Assembly: GCA_003241875.1 (NCBI GenBank)
Contig: QBLU01000010.1
Span: 1 to 64,000, forward strand
Source of the DNA: Alphaproteobacteria bacterium
Lineage (GTDB): Bacteria > Pseudomonadota > Alphaproteobacteria > Sphingomonadales > Sphingomonadaceae
Length of the DNA: 64,000 bases
Reading direction: 5' to 3'
Part shown: positions 43,815 through 51,616 of the stretch, piece after piece
Numbering within the stretch: the first letter of the stretch is position 1
How the letters are laid out: each line of letters begins with the position of its first letter
Translations under genes and position numbers: made by a program
The notes under the pieces: model-generated
The model's input: only the letters and a program-made list of their open reading frames with translations
What the model was told of the DNA's origin: nothing
Database searches by the model: none

Positions 43815-45173
43815 TCAGTCGGCGGCGATCCAGCGTTCGATGTTCTCGTGGAAATAGCGGACCCGGCGTTCCTGCCAGGCGAGATAGTCGCGTTTATAGC
43901 CGCGCGAGTGCAGGCCGCGTTGCTGGGCGCCCCAGATCGACACGTCCTGGTCGATGCCGGGGCCCATCGAAACTTCGTTGACCTTGCCGACGACGTGCGG
44001 CGCCGGCACCGAGACATCGACCCATTCGGCCATGCTCTGCGAGTAATAGCGGTCGGTCCCTTCGGGGAACAACGTCATGTACCACATGTCGAAATAGCAT
44101 TTTTCGGGGTCGGTTTCGTGCGGCCGGGCGCGCAGCCAGATGTTGCCGTCGGGCTTCAGGCTGAACGACAGGTTCGGGAAGATGGTGAAATGCCAGTGAT
44201 CGGTGAGCTGGTCGTCGTGATAGGTCGAGAAATCGAAGCCCTTTTCGGCGCCTTTCTCGCGCTTGGCCTTTTGCAGGGCGGCGCGGATCTCGCCGGTCTT
44301 GCCGCCGCGATAGTCGTCGGGGTCGAGTCCCCAGAACTTCAGTTCCTCGGCCATCATGCGCAGCGTCTCGTCCTCGCCGCCGCGCAGCATCTTGGTGGGG
44401 CCGGCGCCGGGCATGAACATGCGGGCATGACCCTCGGGATAGAGGTCGAACTGGCAGAAATTGTACGAATATTCCATGACGTACTTGGTCTGCGGGTGGA
44501 CGAACGGGACGTGATAGCTCTCGTTGAAATTGTCCTGGATCAGCTTCCAGTTGAAATCGGCCTCGATGGTGACCCAGTGGGTGCGCACCATCTTGTCCAT
44601 CGGATAGGTGTCGATCTGGTCGGCGATGGGCCCGAGGAACTGCCGCAGCGGCTTGCAGTCGGTATCCATGTTGAACCAGACGAAGCCGGCCCAGACTTCG
44701 CAGCGGATTTCGACGAGGTTGAGCTTGCCGCAGGGGCTGCCCTGGACGAAATCGGGCTCGTCGGGGACGGATTTCAGCGTGCCTTTCAGGTCATAGGCCC
44801 AGCCGTGATAGGGGCAGACGAGGCGCGGAGCGTTGCCCTGTTCGCCCATCACCACCGGCATGCCGCGATGCTGGCAGACATTGTAGAAGGCGCGGACCAC
44901 GCCGTCGTCACCGCGGACGCAAACGATGGTCTCCGTGCCCAGGTCGGCGGTCAGATAATCGCCTTTCTTGGCGACCTGGGCGATGACGCCGGCGATCTGC
45001 CAGGTCTTTGTCCAGATTTTGTCCCATTCCTTGTCGGCAAAGGCCTTGGAAAAATAGCGGTCGGGCGTGATCGGCGTGTTGCGGAAGTTGGGGTCGGGGA
45101 ACTTCGACATGTCGGCACGGGCCTGGGGGGCGGTGTCGTTCGCGGCGGTAACGTCGTCGAATGTGCTGGCCAT
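43815..45173 (-). CDS. Rieske aromatic-ring-hydroxylating oxygenase, alpha subunit (4 of 5)
   Basis: A 452-residue terminal oxygenase. Cluster ligands: Cys100/His102 (CQHRGMP) and Cys120/His123 (CPYHGW), spacing 17. Mononuclear iron: His221 and His226 in NESYHVPFVHP, bridging Glu218. A charged insertion (about 285-330, KAKREKGAEKGF) distinguishes it from the other four. It lies 12 bp after the first of three tandem NTF2-like genes, which have the fold of ring-hydroxylase beta subunits and could be its partners (inference). The next gene is the TonB receptor, 121 bp on. Confidence 0.92.
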   Translation of the reverse strand: MASTFDDVTAANDTAPQARADMSKFPDPNFRNTPITPDRYFSKAFADKEWDKIWTKTWQIAGVIAQVAKKGDYLTADLGTETIVCVRGDDGVVRAFYNVCQHRGMPVVMGEQGNAPRLVCPYHGWAYDLKGTLKSVPDEPDFVQGSPCGKLNLVEIRCEVWAGFVWFNMDTDCKPLRQFLGPIADQIDTYPMDKMVRTHWVTIEADFNWKLIQDNFNESYHVPFVHPQTKYVMEYSYNFCQFDLYPEGHARMFMPGAGPTKMLRGGEDETLRMMAEELKFWGLDPDDYRGGKTGEIRAALQKAKREKGAEKGFDFSTYHDDQLTDHWHFTIFPNLSFSLKPDGNIWLRARPHETDPEKCYFDMWYMTLFPEGTDRYYSQSMAEWVDVSVPAPHVVGKVNEVSMGPGIDQDVSIWGAQQRGLHSRGYKRDYLAWQERRVRYFHENIERWIAAD

Positions 45174-45185
45174 GGTCTGCTCCGA

Positions 45186-45734
45186 TCAGTGCGCGTGCTG
45201 CAGGACCGGCGCGGGACGCCGGGCGGGATGGTTGGCATAGGAGGCGTCGGCGGTACCGCGGGCACCGAAGACGGTGGCGCCGGGTTCGCCGCGGTTCCAG
45301 ATGTCGCTGGCCGGCGCCGTGCTGCTCCAGTCGTAGACGGCGTGGCGGTGCGAGAATTTCCACTGGCCGTCGCGGCGTTCGAAGCGGTCGAGATAGCGGC
45401 CGGCGGCGAGCATCAGCACCTCGCCATCCTCGCGGGCGATGACGTGATGGGCGACGAAATAGGTTTCGCTGGCGGCACTGTCGCCATCGAGATCTATCAG
45501 GATGTTGCCGATGACGTGCTGGGTGCGTTCCATGGTGCCGAGCACGCCCATCACCCAGGGGATGAAGTCGGCGGCGGTGCCGACGAAGCTGCCATGGTCG
45601 TCGGTGGCGTCGGGGTGGAACAGCGATCCGAGCAGGTCGGCGTCGCAGCGATCGATGCTGCGGGCGAGGCGATAGATCAATTCGGTGATCGTCTGCTTGT
45701 CGATCAGCGTGTCGATGGCGGATTGGGTGGCCAT
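45186..45734 (-). CDS. NTF2-like (SnoaL) protein, first of three tandem paralogues
   Basis: A 182-residue NTF2-fold protein. Features: LIYRLARSIDRCDADLLGSLFHPDATDD, ERTQHVIGNILIDLDGDSA, ETYFVAHHVIAREDGE and GRYLDRFERRDGQWKFSHRHAVYDW. Almost the same pattern recurs in the next two genes, so the three arose by duplication. A conserved His/Asp/Arg set (TQH, DRCD, HRxxVxDW) lines the expected pocket. Family roles include isomerase, dehydratase, and structural beta subunit of Rieske oxygenases. It ends 12 bp before oxygenase 4 (same strand), 10 bp after its neighbour. Confidence 0.85.
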   Translation of the reverse strand: MATQSAIDTLIDKQTITELIYRLARSIDRCDADLLGSLFHPDATDDHGSFVGTAADFIPWVMGVLGTMERTQHVIGNILIDLDGDSAASETYFVAHHVIAREDGEVLMLAAGRYLDRFERRDGQWKFSHRHAVYDWSSTAPASDIWNRGEPGATVFGARGTADASYANHPARRPAPVLQHAH

Positions 45735-45744
45735 GATGATGTCC

Positions 45745-46251
45745 TCAGCTGCCGGTGTAGAGCGGATCGGCGGGGTAGCGGGTGCCGCGCCGGGTCAGGC
45801 GGGCGTAAAGGCCGTCGTCCCATTCCGCCGTCGATGGGGCGTTGCTGTTCCAGTCCATGACATAGCGACGGTGGACGATGCGCCATTGGTCGTCGCGGCG
45901 TTCGAGCCGGTCGAGATAGCGGCCGCCGACCTCGAATGCGGTGGCGCCATCGGGGCTGGCGGCCTCGTGATACGCCCGGCAATAGCATTCGGCGGTGGCG
46001 GTATCGCCGTCGATGTCGACCAGCAGATTGCCGATGAAGTGCTGGGTGCGGTTGAGCGCGGCGAGCGCGGTGACGGTGGCGGCCGACCATTCGAGCGCAT
46101 CGACGTCGCCGTCGCCATAGTCCGCGGTGGCGCCGGGCCACCAGACCGAGCACAGGGCGTCGAGATCGCAGCGATCGATGCCGCGGGTATAGCGCGCCAT
46201 GACGTCGGCGATGGCGATCCGGTCGCCGATCCACTGCAGGTTGGCGGTCAT
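45745..46251 (-). CDS. NTF2-like (SnoaL) protein, second of three tandem paralogues
   Basis: A 168-residue paralogue with ARYTRGIDRCDLDALCSVWWPGATADY, NRTQHFIGNLLVDIDGDTA, CRAYHEAASPDGAT and GRYLDRLERRDDQWRIVHRRYVMDW. It is the closest of the set to the first paralogue. The ATG (46251) overlaps the stop of the third paralogue gene (ATGA), so the order on the transcript is third, second, first. The functional remarks for the first paralogue apply: a small-molecule isomerase/dehydratase or a Rieske beta-subunit role cannot be separated by eye. Confidence 0.85.
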   Translation of the reverse strand: MTANLQWIGDRIAIADVMARYTRGIDRCDLDALCSVWWPGATADYGDGDVDALEWSAATVTALAALNRTQHFIGNLLVDIDGDTATAECYCRAYHEAASPDGATAFEVGGRYLDRLERRDDQWRIVHRRYVMDWNSNAPSTAEWDDGLYARLTRRGTRYPADPLYTGS

Positions 46252-46796
46252 CGGACGCGCATCTCGTCACGACGGCAGCTGAGATCGTGCGGCGCGCGCT
46301 GGCCGAGCGGGAAGTTCATGGCCTTCAACGCGTCGTCGCCGGCGGGTTCGAGGCGGGTCCAGTCGACCAGCTCGCTGCGGTGGGCGATCTTCCAATGGCC
46401 GTCGCGGCGCTCGTAGCGGTCGACGTAGCGGCCGGAAACCCACAGGTCGGCCTCGCCGGCATCGGAAAGCGTGCGGTGGAAGGCCTGGAAATAGACTTCG
46501 CCAAAGGCGGTATCGCCTTCGAAATCGATGCGGACCTGGCCGATCATGTGGTGGTTCGACAGGTGCGGGGTCAGCACGCCCTGGGCAAAGGCAACGAATT
46601 CATCGGCAGTGCCGGTGAAACTGCCATAGTCGGTGGTGGCATCGTCATGGAAAACCGAGCGGTGCAGGGCGGGATCAAGCCGATCCTGGCCGCGCATATA
46701 GTCGCACAGCAGGTTGTAGATGGCGTGCCACGACAGCATTTCGTCGAGTTTGGTGCTGGTTTCGGCGGGATTCATGACGGTCACGGGGGCGGTCAC
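46248..46796 (-). CDS. NTF2-like (SnoaL) protein, third of three tandem paralogues
   Basis: A 182-residue paralogue, the most diverged. Seen: ICDYM-like LLCDYMRGQDRLDPALHRSVFHDDATTDYG, SNHMIGQVRIDFEGDTA in place of RTQHxIGN, FQAFHRTLSDAGE and GRYVDRYERRDGHWKIAHRSELVDW. The start is taken at the GTG (46796) that overlaps the Rieske stop as GTGA; an ATG at residue 8 (46775) is possible and neither has a clear ribosome site, so translation probably depends on coupling. It directly follows oxygenase 5 on the transcript. Confidence 0.83.
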   Translation of the reverse strand: MTAPVTVMNPAETSTKLDEMLSWHAIYNLLCDYMRGQDRLDPALHRSVFHDDATTDYGSFTGTADEFVAFAQGVLTPHLSNHHMIGQVRIDFEGDTAFGEVYFQAFHRTLSDAGEADLWVSGRYVDRYERRDGHWKIAHRSELVDWTRLEPAGDDALKAMNFPLGQRAPHDLSCRRDEMRVR

Positions 46797-48163
46797 GGCT
46801 GGGCCAGATAGCTGTCGAGCGTGGTATGGAAGCGGCGGATGCGCGCCTCCTGGTAGTTTCCGAGCGTTTCGCCCTGCTTGAAGGCAGCCTGGAAGCCGCG
46901 ATACTGCATGGCAAGATTGTTGGTATCCTGGTCATAGACCGCGCCGAGCCCCGGGTTCATGCCCGGCGCATCGGCATAGGATTGTTCGACCGACACCGGA
47001 ATCGGGTCGGGGGCATAGTCGAGCGGGGTGCCGTCGGGCACGAGTTCGAGGAACATCAGGTCGAACATGGTGCGGCCGGGATCCATGCCGATGGGTCGGA
47101 AGCGGTAGATCATCGGCAGCGAGACGCCGGGGAACAGGCACATGTTCGGAAACAGGTGATATTCGATCGAATCGAGCATCTCACTGTCGGAATACTCGGC
47201 GAGGTCGACCCCCGTGGCGGTGCCGATATCGGCGCGGGCGAGGGCGGCGGCGACCGAGCGCGCGGTCTTGCCCTCCGGCACGGTGACGCCGCCGCCGCCG
47301 CGCATCTTGTCAAAGATTTCCTGCTGGGTCTGCGGCGTCGTGTAGTGCGGGCTGGGAAAGCCGATGGTGTGGACGAAGCGCGTCACATGATCGTCGAAGA
47401 TGTCGTACTGGGCATTGGCGTCGCCGGCGGTGGCGAGCCCCTGCGAATGGGTTTCATAGACGTGGTAAGCCTCGAGAAAGGCCTCGGTGGCGGCCTTCCA
47501 GTTGGTCGGCAGCTCCTTTTGCAGGTGCAGCTTGACCCGGCGTTTCGACAGGTCCCAGCGGCCGCTGAAATGATCGGGGAGGACGCCCAATTGCTGTTCG
47601 AGCGGCGGTGCATCCGGGTCCATGTTGATGAAGACGAAGCCGCCCCACAACGCGACCCTGACCTCGGGCAGCCGGGTTTCGGCGTCCTGCACATGGGGAA
47701 AGTCCCAGCGGCAGGGGATGTTCTTCAGCGATCCGTCGAGCTGCCAGCTCCAGCCGTGGAAGGGGCAGCGGATTTCGGTGGCGCTGCCGCTGCTTTCGGA
47801 CGGCTTCAGCTGGGTGCCGCGATGCAGGCAGCTGTTGTGATAGGCCTTGATCTCGGTCGGCGAGACGCGGGTGACGAGGATCGAATAGCGGCCGACGTCA
47901 TAGGTGATATAGTCGCCTACGGCGGGCAGATGCTCCTCGCGGCAGGCCCATTGCCAGACTTTCGGCCACAGCGAGCGCATTTCGCGCTCGAAGAAATCGG
48001 GCGAGATGTAGCGATCGAAGGCGATGTCGGCGTCGCCGAGGAAATCATAGGCATCGGCGGTCAGCGCCGCCGGCACGTCCCAGCCATCGGCCAGGATGAT
48101 ATCCCGCGTGCTCGGGCCGGGGCACCGATGCTCGCCGGGTTGTAGTGTCGCATATGCAGACAT
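46793..48163 (-). CDS. Rieske aromatic-ring-hydroxylating oxygenase, alpha subunit (5 of 5)
   Basis: A 456-residue long-type Rieske oxygenase. Cluster ligands: Cys112/His114 (CLHRGTQ) and Cys133/His136 (CPFHGW). Mononuclear iron: His234 and His239 in LEAYHVYETHS, bridging Glu231. Similar to oxygenase 3 (32231-33652), including TTPQTQQEIFDKM versus YTQQEIMQAM and the C-terminal MNPGLGAVYDQDTNNL type. The ATG at 48163 has AGAGGTGG directly upstream; a Met nine codons earlier lacks a site. The ferredoxin gene lies 94 bp upstream on the same strand, and the three NTF2-like genes follow, so electron supply and possible small subunits are encoded together. Confidence 0.92.
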   Translation of the reverse strand: MSAYATLQPGEHRCPGPSTRDIILADGWDVPAALTADAYDFLGDADIAFDRYISPDFFEREMRSLWPKVWQWACREEHLPAVGDYITYDVGRYSILVTRVSPTEIKAYHNSCLHRGTQLKPSESSGSATEIRCPFHGWSWQLDGSLKNIPCRWDFPHVQDAETRLPEVRVALWGGFVFINMDPDAPPLEQQLGVLPDHFSGRWDLSKRRVKLHLQKELPTNWKAATEAFLEAYHVYETHSQGLATAGDANAQYDIFDDHVTRFVHTIGFPSPHYTTPQTQQEIFDKMRGGGGVTVPEGKTARSVAAALARADIGTATGVDLAEYSDSEMLDSIEYHLFPNMCLFPGVSLPMIYRFRPIGMDPGRTMFDLMFLELVPDGTPLDYAPDPIPVSVEQSYADAPGMNPGLGAVYDQDTNNLAMQYRGFQAAFKQGETLGNYQEARIRRFHTTLDSYLAQP

Positions 48164-48257
48164 GGACCACCTCTGGAGTGGTTTTTTCACTTTCTGCTTA
48201 GCGTGTCAATTTCTGCGTGCAGGCCCTATCCAATCAATGGGGCGCTGGTGCGGCACG

Positions 48258-48575
48258 TTAACCGTTCGGGTTGGGTAGATGAACGACCATGCCGGTCATG
48301 CCGTCGCGCAGCTTGATCTGGCACGACAGCCGCGACCCCGGACGGCGGTCGACGAGGTCGAGGATGACGTCCTCGACCTCGTTGGGCCCGCCCACCGCCG
48401 CGGCCGAGGCCGGATCGATGACGACATGGCAGGTGGCGCAGGCGCAGGAGCCGCCGCATTCGGCGAGGATGCCGGGCATGCCGTGGCGGACGGCGACCTC
48501 CATCAGCGTGACGGTACCGCGTGCCAGGACACGGTGCCGGCGGCCGTCGTGCTCGACGAAATTCACTTCGATCAT
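48258..48575 (-). CDS. 2Fe-2S ferredoxin, adrenodoxin/putidaredoxin type
   Basis: A 105-residue plant/adrenodoxin-fold ferredoxin. The cluster cysteines are Cys40-x5-Cys46-x2-Cys49 (ECGGSCACATC) and Cys85 (RLSCQIKL); an extra Cys44 lies inside the loop. DVILDLVDRRPGSRLSCQ is typical of P450- and Rieske-serving ferredoxins. It is the only ferredoxin in the window and probably feeds the Rieske oxygenases; no ferredoxin reductase gene is present. It lies 18 bp after the MDR reductase gene. The oxygenase genes themselves use Rieske clusters in the same chain, so the ferredoxin is a shuttle. Confidence 0.92.
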   Translation of the reverse strand: MIEVNFVEHDGRRHRVLARGTVTLMEVAVRHGMPGILAECGGSCACATCHVVIDPASAAAVGGPNEVEDVILDLVDRRPGSRLSCQIKLRDGMTGMVVHLPNPNG

Positions 48576-48593
48576 GCGGGTCGGTGTGACAGG

Positions 48594-49598
48594 CTATTCA
48601 GGGTCGGCAACCCTTATCAGCAGCTTGCCGATGTTTTCGCCGCGGAACAGCCGCATCAGGATCTCGGGCGCCTGTTCGAGGCCCTCGGCGATGTCCTCCC
48701 GCGTGCGGATCTGGCCACTGTCGACGAAGCCGGCGAGTCGCTGCCGGGCGCGGGGAAAATCCGCCTTGTGGTCGGTGAGCAAGATGCCGGTCATCGTCGC
48801 GCGCCGGAACACCAGGTTGAAATAGTTCGACGGGCCGGCGGGGCGCCCGGGTTGCTCGTAGCGGGCGATGCCGCCGCACAGCACGACGCGGGCGCCGAGC
48901 GCCAGCCGGCCGAGCAGCGTATCGAGCTGGTCGCCGCCGACATTGTCCCACAGGATGTCGATGCCGCCGGGGGCATGTTCGGCGATCATCGCCTTCAGAT
49001 CCTGCGATTTATAGTCGATGGCCGCGGCAAAGCCGAGCTCCTCGGTCAGCCAGCGGCACTTGGCCGGGCCGCCGGCGATACCGATGACGCGGCAGCCGGC
49101 GATGCGGCCGATCTGGCCGGCGACCGAGCCGACCGCGCCGCCGGCGCCGGTGACGACCAGCGTGTCGCCCGGGTCCGGATGCGCCGCCGTCGCCATGCCG
49201 AACCAGGCGGTCAGCCCGCTGCCGCCGAGCGCCCCCAGGTGCATCGGCAGCCGCTCGCGATCGGGCGGCAGTTTGTCGAGCAGCGCCGCGGCGACCACGG
49301 CCTCGTGGCGCCAGCCCAGCGGCCCCGCGACGAAGTCCCCCGGCACCAGACCGGCGACGCCTGATTCGATGACCTGGCCGATGCCGGTGGCCGGCATGAT
49401 GTCGCCGACGTTGGTCGGTGCCGCATAGCCGCCGGCGTTCTCCATCCAGCCCTTTTGCGCCGGATCGCACGACAGCAGCAGCGTGCGGAGGCGGACCTCG
49501 CCGGGCTGCAATGGTTCGCGCGGTTCGTCCTGGTGCGCGGTGAAATCGTCGATTCGCAGTTCGCGACCGCGGGGACGTGCGGCAATCCGCCAATGCAT
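48594..49598 (-). CDS. Zinc-free MDR oxidoreductase (PTGR/CurA-type), paralogue B
   Basis: A 334-residue NADPH-dependent enone/quinone reductase-like protein, first gene of the minus-strand operon. Seen: CDPAQKGWMENAGGYAAPT, VTGAGGAVGSVAGQIGRIAG, GIDILWDNVGGDQLDTLLG and NYFNLVFRRATMTG. Compared with paralogue A (29807-30814), these blocks are nearly identical, so the two genes are recent or strongly constrained duplicates. The ATG at 49598 has GGAGG upstream; the frame beyond runs into the divergent E2-like gene and is rejected. It starts 55 bp from the divergent E2-like gene. Confidence 0.9.
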   Translation of the reverse strand: MHWRIAARPRGRELRIDDFTAHQDEPREPLQPGEVRLRTLLLSCDPAQKGWMENAGGYAAPTNVGDIMPATGIGQVIESGVAGLVPGDFVAGPLGWRHEAVVAAALLDKLPPDRERLPMHLGALGGSGLTAWFGMATAAHPDPGDTLVVTGAGGAVGSVAGQIGRIAGCRVIGIAGGPAKCRWLTEELGFAAAIDYKSQDLKAMIAEHAPGGIDILWDNVGGDQLDTLLGRLALGARVVLCGGIARYEQPGRPAGPSNYFNLVFRRATMTGILLTDHKADFPRARQRLAGFVDSGQIRTREDIAEGLEQAPEILMRLFRGENIGKLLIRVADPE

Positions 49599-49616
49599 GG
49601 GGCCTCCATAAAGAAG

Positions 49617-49647
49617 TTGATCCAGTGTGCAGAATGTTGTGTATCCT
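49617..49647 (+). promoter_or_regulatory. Candidate divergent promoter with TGCAGAATGT site
   Basis: In the 55-bp gap between two operons, TTGATC (49617-49622) and TATCCT (49642-49647), 19 bp apart, form a possible plus-strand promoter. Transcription would then begin at about the A of the ATG at 49654, giving a leaderless message; indeed no ribosome site precedes that ATG. The 10-mer TGCAGAATGT (49628-49637) sits in the spacer and is also found before oxygenase 3, so a shared regulator could bind here. Confidence 0.45.
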
Positions 49648-49653
49648 GCCCCA

Positions 49654-50394
49654 ATGCAATCACCAGAAATTTCGGGCGAGATCGCCGACGAACTCGCGCT
49701 GCTCGGCCTCGCGCCCGGCCAGTACGACCTTGTCCCGCAGGATCGCATCGGCAAGCTGATCGCGCGCCGGTTGACCGATGCTGCCCGCGACATCCCGCAT
49801 TTTCCGCTGACCGTCCATGTGGCAATGCAGCCGCTGCTCGATGCGCGCGCGGCTTATAATGCGCGCGGCGGGGCGAAGGTATCGATCAACGACTATGTCA
49901 TCGCCGCCGCCGCCCGGGCGCTGGTCGCGGTGCCGGCGGTCAACGCCAGCTTCACGGCGCACGGCATCGTTCGTCACCATCACGCCGACATCGCCATCGC
50001 CGTCGCGCTCGAGGCCGGGCTGGTGACGCCGATCCTGCGCAGCGTCGAAACGCTCGACCTGGCGGCGATCGGCGCCGGCGTACGCGACCTTGCCGATCGC
50101 GCCGGCCGCAAGCGGCTGAAACCCGACGAGTATAACGGCGGCAGCTTTTGCGTTTCCAACCTCGGCATGTTCGGCATCAGCAGCTTCGGCTCGATCCTCA
50201 ACCCGCCCCAGGCGGCGATCCTGTCGGTCGGCGCCGTCGAACCGCGAGTGGTGGCGGTCGCCGGCGTGCCGCAGGTGGCACCGATGATGACGGTCACGCT
50301 GACCTGCGACCACCGCGTCATCGACGGGGCAACGGGCGCACGCTGGCTGCAGGCCTTTTCGGCGGCCATCGCCGATGCCGCGGCGCTGGATTGA
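49654..50394 (+). CDS. Lipoyl-less 2-oxoacid dehydrogenase E2 acyltransferase domain
   Basis: A 246-residue protein made only of the catalytic domain of dihydrolipoamide acyltransferase (chloramphenicol acetyltransferase fold). It has the start-of-domain DRIGKLIARRLTDAARDIPHF, the ASINDYVI-like VSINDYVIAAAARAL, FCVSNLGMFGISSFGSILNPP and the active-site CDHRVIDGATG with His220 and Asp224. There is no lipoyl domain and no clear peripheral-subunit-binding domain. A stand-alone lipoyl protein and E1 alpha/beta are encoded 5 kb downstream in the same operon, so this is probably the E2 core of a split complex. A GTG at 49627 is an alternative start; neither has a ribosome site. Confidence 0.88.
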   Translation: MQSPEISGEIADELALLGLAPGQYDLVPQDRIGKLIARRLTDAARDIPHFPLTVHVAMQPLLDARAAYNARGGAKVSINDYVIAAAARALVAVPAVNASFTAHGIVRHHHADIAIAVALEAGLVTPILRSVETLDLAAIGAGVRDLADRAGRKRLKPDEYNGGSFCVSNLGMFGISSFGSILNPPQAAILSVGAVEPRVVAVAGVPQVAPMMTVTLTCDHRVIDGATGARWLQAFSAAIADAAALD

Positions 50395-50407
50395 AGGAGA
50401 GACGGCG

Positions 50408-51616
50408 GTGGACATGGCGTTTTCAGCAGCGGACCTCGCCTTCCAGGCCGAGGTGCGACAGTTCCTCGCCGACAAGTTCACCCCCGAGCTGCGTGCCGCG
50501 ACGGCGCGCCAGGCCGGCGTGTTCGCGGAAGGGGCGCTGGCCCGGCAATGGCACACGGCGCTGTACGAACGCGGCTGGATCGCGCCGTCCTGGCCCGTGG
50601 AGCATGGCGGCCCGGGCTGGACCCAGATGCAGCGCTTCATCTTCGATCGCGAGATGGGGCTGGCCGGGGTTCCGTCGCTGCCCGCCATGGGCCTGGCGCT
50701 GTGCGGCCCGGTGCTGATCGGTTACGGCACGCCCGAGCAAAAGGCCTATTTCCTGCCGCGCATCCTGTCGGGCGAGCATTACTGGTGCCAGGGTTATTCG
50801 GAGCCGGGGTCGGGATCGGACCTGGCCTCGCTGGCGACGCGGGGGGTGCGCGATGGCGATGATTACGTCATCAACGGCACCAAGATCTGGACGACCCATG
50901 CCCATGAGGCGAACTGGATGTTCGTGCTGGTCCGCACCGGCACCGAAGGCAAGCCGCAGCAGGGCATCACATTCTTGCTCACCCCCATGGACGTACCGGG
51001 GCTGACGGTGACGCCGATCCGCTCGATGTCGGGGGAGCATGAGGTCAACCAGTGCTTCTTCGACGATGTCCGCATCCCCGTTGCCAACCGCGTCGGGGAG
51101 GAGAACCAGGGCTGGACGGTGGCCAAGTACCTGCTCGAATTCGAGCGGGGCGGCGGCTCGGCGGCGGGGCGATTGACGGCGCAACTGCAGAAACTCTGCG
51201 CCATCGCGCGGGCCGAGCGCGGCGACGACGGCCAGCCGCTTTGGGACGACCCGATTTTTCGGGCGCGGATCATGCGGCTTGAGGCCGAAGTGCTGGCGAT
51301 CGACTGGACCGAGCGTCGCAACATTGCCGGCCGGGCGGTCGGCGAACGCAGCGGCGACGCCACCGCCTCGATGCTGAAACTGATCGTCAGCGAGGCTACG
51401 CAGAAGCTGACGGAATTGACCGTCGAGGCGCTCGGCACCCGCGCCGGTGCCAACCAGCGCCACGCGCTCGGTATGTCGGCCAATGCTGCGGTCGTCGGGC
51501 CCGACCACGCGCTGACGCCGATGGCGCGCTATCTCAACGCCCGCGCGGCGACGATCTTTGGCGGTTCGAGCGAAGTGCAGCGCAATGTCATCGCCAAGGT
51601 CGCGCTGGGCCTTTGA
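50408..51616 (+). CDS. Acyl-CoA dehydrogenase (larger subunit type)
   Basis: A 402-residue FAD-dependent acyl-CoA dehydrogenase. Seen: the N-terminal helical domain (PVEHGGPGWTQMQRFI), the middle-domain motif CQGYSEPGSGSDLASL, VINGTKIWTTHAHEANW, and the C-terminal FGGSSEVQRNVIAKVAL. It differs from housekeeping enzymes and resembles those of steroid or terpenoid side-chain degradation that pair with a second, shorter subunit (family knowledge); such a partner could be the protein encoded at 56638-57741. The GTG at 50408 follows AAGGAGA at good distance; a Met two codons later is possible. The stop codon lies inside a 15-bp tandem repeat. Confidence 0.9.
   Translation: MDMAFSAADLAFQAEVRQFLADKFTPELRAATARQAGVFAEGALARQWHTALYERGWIAPSWPVEHGGPGWTQMQRFIFDREMGLAGVPSLPAMGLALCGPVLIGYGTPEQKAYFLPRILSGEHYWCQGYSEPGSGSDLASLATRGVRDGDDYVINGTKIWTTHAHEANWMFVLVRTGTEGKPQQGITFLLTPMDVPGLTVTPIRSMSGEHEVNQCFFDDVRIPVANRVGEENQGWTVAKYLLEFERGGGSAAGRLTAQLQKLCAIARAERGDDGQPLWDDPIFRARIMRLEAEVLAIDWTERRNIAGRAVGERSGDATASMLKLIVSEATQKLTELTVEALGTRAGANQRHALGMSANAAVVGPDHALTPMARYLNARAATIFGGSSEVQRNVIAKVALGL

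Noticed and set aside
42134-43981. 615-codon plus-strand open frame
   Set aside because: Antisense to the TonB receptor.
43758-45860. 700-codon plus-strand open frame
   Set aside because: Antisense to Rieske 4 and an NTF2-like gene; no domain.
46826-48145. 439-codon plus-strand open frame
   Set aside because: Antisense to Rieske 5.
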